Below, one piece after another: positions 59,330-64,000 of a DNA stretch of 64,000 nucleotides. The stretch is taken from NCBI GenBank assembly GCA_014843695.1, contig CM026404.1:81997977-82061976 (forward strand). Reading direction: 5' to 3'. This DNA comes from Archivesica marissinica. Taxonomy: Eukaryota > Mollusca > Bivalvia > Venerida > Vesicomyidae. Positions within the stretch are counted from its first letter, which is position 1. Each line of letters opens with the position of its first letter. The notes under the pieces are model-generated. The model was not told the DNA's origin. It saw only the letters and a program-made list of their open reading frames with translations, and did no database searches. The translations under genes were made by a program, and so were the position numbers.

Positions 59330-60052
59330 GTGTTTAGACTAACACCAGATTATTACAGGTGAATTGTAAATAGTGTTTAGACTAACACCAGATTATTACA
59401 GGTGAATTGTAAATAGTTTTTAGACTAACACCAGATTATTACAGATGAATTGTAAATAGTTTTTAGACTAACACCAGATTATTACAGATGAATTGTAAAT
59501 AGTTTTTTTAGACTAACACCAGATTATTACAGATAAATTTTAAATAGTTTTTAGACTAACACCAGATTATTACAGGTGAATTGTAAATAGTTTTTAGACT
59601 AACACCAGATTATTACAGATGAATTGTAAATAGTTTTTAGACTAACACCAGATTATTACAGATGAATTGTAAATAGTTTTTAGACTAACACCAGATTATT
59701 ACAGGTGAATTGTAAATAGTTTTTATACTAACACCAGATTATTACAGGTGAATTGTAAATAGTTTTTAGACTAACACCAGATTATTACAGGTGAATTGTA
59801 AATAGTTTTTAGACTAACACCAGATTATTACAGATGAATTGTAAATAGTTTTTAGACTAACACCAGATTATTACAGGTGAATTGTAAATAGTTTTTAGAC
59901 TAACACCAGATTATTACAGATGAATTGTAAATAGTTTTTAGACTAACACCAGACTATTACAGGTGAATTGTAAATAGTTTTTAGACTAACACCAGATTAT
60001 TACAGGTGAATTGTAAATAGTTTTTAGACTAACACCAGATTATTACATTGTA
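59330..60052. repeat. 43-bp minisatellite, about 17 units
   Basis: The unit is 'gtttttagactaacaccaga' followed by 'ttattacaggtgaattgtaa' and 'ata'. The main variation is 'caggtg' versus 'cagatg'. Confidence 0.95.
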
Positions 60053-60135
60053 TATAGTTGTTGGTATATGAAATACGCTGTTATACTGCACGGCAATTGT
60101 ATATAGTTGTTGGTATATGAAATACGCTGTTCATT
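60050..60135. repeat. Short tandem duplication
   Basis: 'ttgtatatagttgttggtat' followed by 'atgaaatacgctgtt' occurs twice, directly after the 43-bp array. Confidence 0.8.
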
Positions 60136-60564
60136 TGCAATCTAAGCTATAGTGTTTTGTCCTGGCCTTCATTGTGGTTCCCATATAGATCCAGTAATTC
60201 AGCTGGGAAAGCAATCTGTTACAAGGAGAGTGCGCTATTGTGTGGCTTATGTAAATATTTTCACAATCATCCTTTTCATGAATCGAGGATAAATCGATGA
60301 GTTGATTAAATTTTTCATGTCTTTCTAATTATTACAAAAAAGATGTCATGACAAAACAATTACACAGTTTGATGTGCAATAATTGTAAATCTGGCAATTA
60401 AAAATATAATAAATAATGTATTATGCGTTTTTTTCCCCGAGCGGCAGATGGATACCAAGGGTTTGTTTGATCAGATTTAGAAGACTCCGCATTGTATGTT
60501 GACTTCTGTTTATTAGTGTAGTATCATGTATATTATGCTCTGTTCCCATTCCGTTATCAGTTAG
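60136..60564. other. Intergenic DNA, no gene seen
   Basis: Nothing recognisable is present. Confidence 0.5.
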
Positions 60565-60752
60565 TTCATTCGCGAAACAAGTTCTTACAACTTACATTAA
60601 TCACTCTCGAGACTTCATTCCTGATGGAATCCATTGAGTGGAATTTAAATGCCTTGTCTAAGGGAATAGTCGTAACGGCTACAGCTTGGCGCGAACTCGG
60701 GGGCCATTCGCACCTGAAGCCAACGGGCTACCACTGCGCCATCACGACTTCC
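60565..60752 (-). mobile_element. SINE2, internally deleted, heading the 82-bp array
   Basis: On the minus strand the tail ('gcgaaacaagttcttacaac' as read on plus), a body with a deletion after 'ggaatccattgagtgg', and a degenerate head are present. Its 5' end ('ctatcacgacttcc' type on plus) coincides with the start of the following tandem array. Confidence 0.85.
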
Positions 60753-61498
60753 GTTATTATGTCGTGTATTATATATACTGTATGACTGTTTGTGGATCAA
60801 CTCCCAGTACTACCACTGTGCTATCACGACTTCCGTTATTATTTCGTGTATTATATATACTGTATGACTGTTTGTGGATCAACTCCCAGTACTACCACTG
60901 TGCTATCACGACTTCCGTTATTATTTCGTGTATTATATATACTGTATGACTGTTTGTGGATCAACTCCCAGTACTACCACTGTGCTATCACGACTTCCGT
61001 TATTATTTCGTGTATTATATATACTGTATGACTGTTTGTGGATCAACTCCCAGTACTACCACTGTGCTATCACGACTTCCGTTATTATTTCGTGTATTAT
61101 ATATACTGTATGACTGTTTGTGGATCAACTCCCAGTACTACCACTGTGCTATCACGACTTCCGTTATTATTTCGTGTATTATATATACTGTATGACTGTT
61201 TGTGGATCAACTCCCAGTACTACCACTGTGCTATCACGACTTCCGTTATTATTTCGTGTATTATATATACTGTATGACTGTTTGTGGATCAACGTGTATT
61301 ATATATACTGTATGACTGTTTGTGGATCAACGTGTATTATATATACTGTATGACTGTTTGTGGATCAACGTGTATTATATATACTGTATGACTGTTTGTG
61401 GATCAACTCCCAGCACTACCACTGCGCTATCACGACTTCCGTTATTATGTCGTGTATTATATATACTGTATGACTGTTTGTGGATCAACTCCCAGTAA
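60739..61498. repeat. 82-bp tandem array containing a SINE2 head end
   Basis: The unit starts 'ctatcacgacttccgttatt' (the SINE2 5' end inverted). It runs through 'cgtgtattatatatactgta' and 'gactgtttgtggatcaac' and ends 'actaccactgtg', again SINE2 head sequence. There are about eight units, including three shortened 38-39-bp ones near 61293-61405. The overlap with the SINE suggests that the array began as a duplication of the SINE 5' end plus flank. Confidence 0.9.
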
Positions 61499-61555
61499 TG
61501 GCTCTCACTAGCACTCGTTACTCGTGTTTCGGTACTAAATATCACCGCTGTAAGA

Positions 61556-61715
61556 TCGAATCCCACATGCGAGGGCGATATACAGCTGGCTTGCGGAAGA
61601 TCGGTGGTTCGACCGTGTCTGAAATACTGTTCGGATGCTCACTCGAGATCGTTCTCCACAGATACAAGCCGGAGAGTCGCCATATAACCTAAGCTGTAGG
61701 TGCAACATTATGTAG
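61556..61715 (+). repeat. Degenerate dispersed repeat, copy of 246-430
   Basis: It shares 'ctggcttgcgg', 'tcggtggttcgacc' and 'ccggagagtcgccatataac' with the copy at 246-430. Confidence 0.5.
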
Positions 61716-62138
61716 AGCTAGCGCAATTCTGTATCTGTTAATGTTAATGATATCATGATAGTATGGTTTAAAATCCAATAACATGAAATTTAAGCCAAAA
61801 GGGGCTCTATACGATTCTCTCATACGGTCTCCCTCAGCCTCTGTTTTACTATACCCAACATGTCTTATTGTCACCCACGACATATAATCTCGTCATATTA
61901 AAGCCTAAATTACATATAAAGTATCCTTAACAAATAAGGCCCACTGTTTCTTCCTATTAACTGTGTATCAATATATCTCAATAATAATAAGAATAATTAT
62001 ATAATATTGATGTATTTTCTGTCATCGCAGTAAAGGACTTTAAGCAATATGTAATACTATTGTAGTATCTTTGAGTCTTGTAATCTATTCTATCCAATTT
62101 CCCAAAAATAAAATCATTTTGCGTGGAGCTTTTAACAG
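61716..62138. other. Intergenic DNA, no gene seen
   Basis: Nothing recognisable is present. Confidence 0.5.
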
Positions 62139-62368
62139 CGCCATGATAGCGCAGTTGTAGTAGTGTGTTCGCTTCAGGTGCGAGAGGCCCGGAGTTCGTG
62201 CCCAGCTGTAGTCGTTACGATGTGTACCCTTAGGCACGGCTTTAAATTCCACATTGCCTCTTCTCTCTCCCTTGTGGCGATGGATTCCACAAGGAATGAG
62301 GTATCGAAAGTGATTAATCTAAAATTGTAAAAATTTGTTTCGCACTCGAGCTAAAATAAATTTGTATA
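62139..62368 (+). mobile_element. SINE2, full length, diverged head
   Basis: The head 'gccatgatagcgcagttgta' carries a small insertion ('gtagtagtgtg'). The arm 'ttcgcttcaggtgcgagagg' and box B 'gagttcgtgcc' are followed by the body and tail. Confidence 0.85.
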
Positions 62369-62407
62369 AACTAAGTGATTAGCAATATTGCATATGGACT
62401 AATTACA

Positions 62408-62462
62408 TACAGCGTCGCTGATATGGGTAACCGGTAGCGACGATAAATAAGCGTAAAACACA
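62408..62462 (+). mobile_element. SINE1 tail fragment
   Basis: Only the hairpin ('gcgtcgctgatatgggtaac') and the 'gcgacgataaataagcg' end remain. Confidence 0.8.
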
Positions 62463-63343
62463 CATATAAGTCATGCATCCCACGCACAAATGAAGTACGC
62501 ATACGATACATTAACTCTTCTATGAATCGTTCGATTTCCAGTCTTGGTGGTCTTTCCGATTGATTTTCGCTGTTAATGAAAATAAAAGATTTCTCATTAA
62601 ACCTGATGTTGTTTAAGGTTTGTATTTACACTGAGCACGAATTGAAAACTCGTAACTTATAATTATCGATAATTGAATATGGACTGAATGTTAATGCTCT
62701 ATCCTAATGGCTGTTAACATTATACTGTCAAGCTAAGTTAAATGTAGCACGGTCAGTTAACGGTATGCCAGGTACTTGTTATGGGTCTGTAACCCATACA
62801 GCAGGAACATTATCGATAACAGGCGAGCATCAGCAACACTTAATTACGGAACCACCATGCTGTTACATTTTCGTTTCATTGTTCAGCAACATATTAATTC
62901 AAGATACATTATATTCAAAAACATAAATTAAGGGTGTTTCAATACATATATTTCCATATTAATATCTTGTAGAATGCGTGCAGAAACGTCAGCTTTATAA
63001 ACATTGTAGAAAATATGCATAATGTAATTATATTGTATATAAAATATGCTCATAAAAATAAATTAAGAGTCGTTACCTGCATATCTGTTATGCGAGAGGG
63101 ATTGAATTATGTATAGTTCTTGATTATATCTACATTATATATATATATATATAGGATCTTACATGAGTGGTGATTTCATACCATATTTTGTTAAACAAAA
63201 ACAAAAGCCTCGCCTAATAGCAAAATTCCAAAACAAGTTTCATAAAATATGGTATTATGTATGTCGTTGTATGTGATTTATGTTTTTCAATAAATACTGT
63301 TTAAACCAAACACTACATAAGACTTAAAACTATTACATGTGTG
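62463..63343. other. AT-rich intergenic DNA, no gene seen
   Basis: A short TA run lies near 63136-63152. Nothing else is recognised. Confidence 0.5.
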
Positions 63344-63636
63344 TGTTTTACGTTTATTTATCGTCGCTACCGGTTGCCCATATGAGCGACGCCTCCTTAA
63401 GAGATTAATCATTTTAGATTTGTGGAGGATAGTGTAATGATACAGACAGAGACCCATTCCAGAGTATCCTCTGGTTCTTTTATGTGCACGATATACAGCA
63501 CCGACACGAGACCTCGGTTTAATGTCCCATCTGAAATAATGTTAATTTTATTAGGGTCTGACGGGGTATCGAATCTGCGATCCCTGGATTACCAGTCCAG
63601 CGTGTTACCACTGGACTACAGATATGGTCACTTTAT
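63344..63636 (-). mobile_element. SINE1, full length
   Basis: On the minus strand the head has GGT triplet and a box B-like 'attcgatacc', followed by the body and a perfect hairpin tail. Confidence 0.9.
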
Positions 63637-64000
63637 AACTGCAAACACTACGAAAGGAACAACATTCAAGTTAAGCAACTTGTATAAACTTGTTATTTAA
63701 ACGTTGTATTTTTCTCCCATGGTTCATCAAGTACTCACAGGGGGGTGAGGTCATTCAAGCGAGAGGGAGAAAAACGAAAGTGAAAGTAACACAATTTCAT
63801 TTCAAATGAACATTGTTTAATTACACCTGGGCTTATCTTGGATAAGATATGCGCAGTAAAGCAAATATATCATGGGCTTAGCCCAAAACATTACACTGTA
63901 AGTGTTATGCAAATGTACGGGTGTGGATTTCACTATTACAGTTTCAGTTACTTCCTTACAACATCGGGCTAACTTCTAATAGTCAAATATGCGATATTTC
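63637..64000. other. Intergenic DNA to the window edge, no gene seen
   Basis: Nothing recognisable is present. Confidence 0.5.

Noticed and set aside
60686..61353. Series of 79-codon open frames over the 82-bp array
   Set aside because: The frames repeat with the array period and contain inverted SINE head sequence.

Overview
This window looks like nuclear DNA of an invertebrate animal. A marine mollusc is my best guess, with low confidence. The reasons are several tRNA-derived SINE families with RNA polymerase III box A/B-like heads, a Tc1/mariner element, a 3' fragment of a non-LTR retrotransposon, TA-flanked miniature inverted-repeat elements, very long minisatellites, and a single exon with a eukaryotic splice acceptor and poly(A) signal. 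I see no operons, ribosome binding sites, rRNA genes, functional tRNA genes or CRISPR array. The only sequence I regard as likely host protein-coding is one 3'-terminal exon on the minus strand at 57622-57871, of a histidine/methionine-rich protein I cannot identify.

Layout. 1-7000: SINE copies, a decayed Tc1-like transposon (about 774-2296), a pair of SINEs joined into a large palindrome (3587-4027) and a pogo-like MITE (5073-5246). 7006-14468: a 15-bp minisatellite of roughly 500 units, followed by a 20-24-bp repeat (14491-14886). 15724-17583: 53-bp repeat. 21205-23455: 45-bp repeat with a 360-bp higher-order period. 24904-33377: 14-bp satellite of roughly 600 units, interrupted by a SINE fragment and by a 121-base stretch made only of A and C. 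33378-46237: mostly low-gene DNA with SINEs, three LINE 3' ends, a compound G/T microsatellite with G-quadruplex potential, and a tandem array of ten 69-bp tRNA-Thr-like SINE heads (38839-39527). 46238-56630: a run of further minisatellites (44, 26, 40, 75, 28/29, 8, 43 and ~35 bp) interspersed with SINEs and MITEs. 56848-64000: SINEs, the one exon, and the 20-, 43- and 82-bp arrays.

Four SINE families can be defined from copies in the window. SINE1 has a tRNA-Thr-like head and a tail that can fold into a hairpin. SINE2 has a head with Pro/Leu-like features. SINE3 has a tRNA-Glu-like head. SINE4 has a head resembling a long-variable-arm tRNA. SINE1 and SINE4 share one 3' tail, and SINE2 and SINE3 share another, which suggests two partner LINEs. 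A further tRNA-headed repeat with a TGG anticodon triplet lies at 51000-51195.

The main theme is that tandem arrays appear to have grown out of pieces of mobile elements. The 69-bp array is SINE1 heads, the 82-bp array carries a SINE2 head end, the 45-bp array at 44.3 kb is built from a MITE terminal repeat, and the 75-bp array lies inside a pogo-like MITE. I found no convincing new multi-gene system. The most unusual objects are the multi-headed SINE, the palindromic SINEs and the A/C-only tract. All coordinates of repeat edges are approximate to a few bases, and all copy numbers were estimated by eye.
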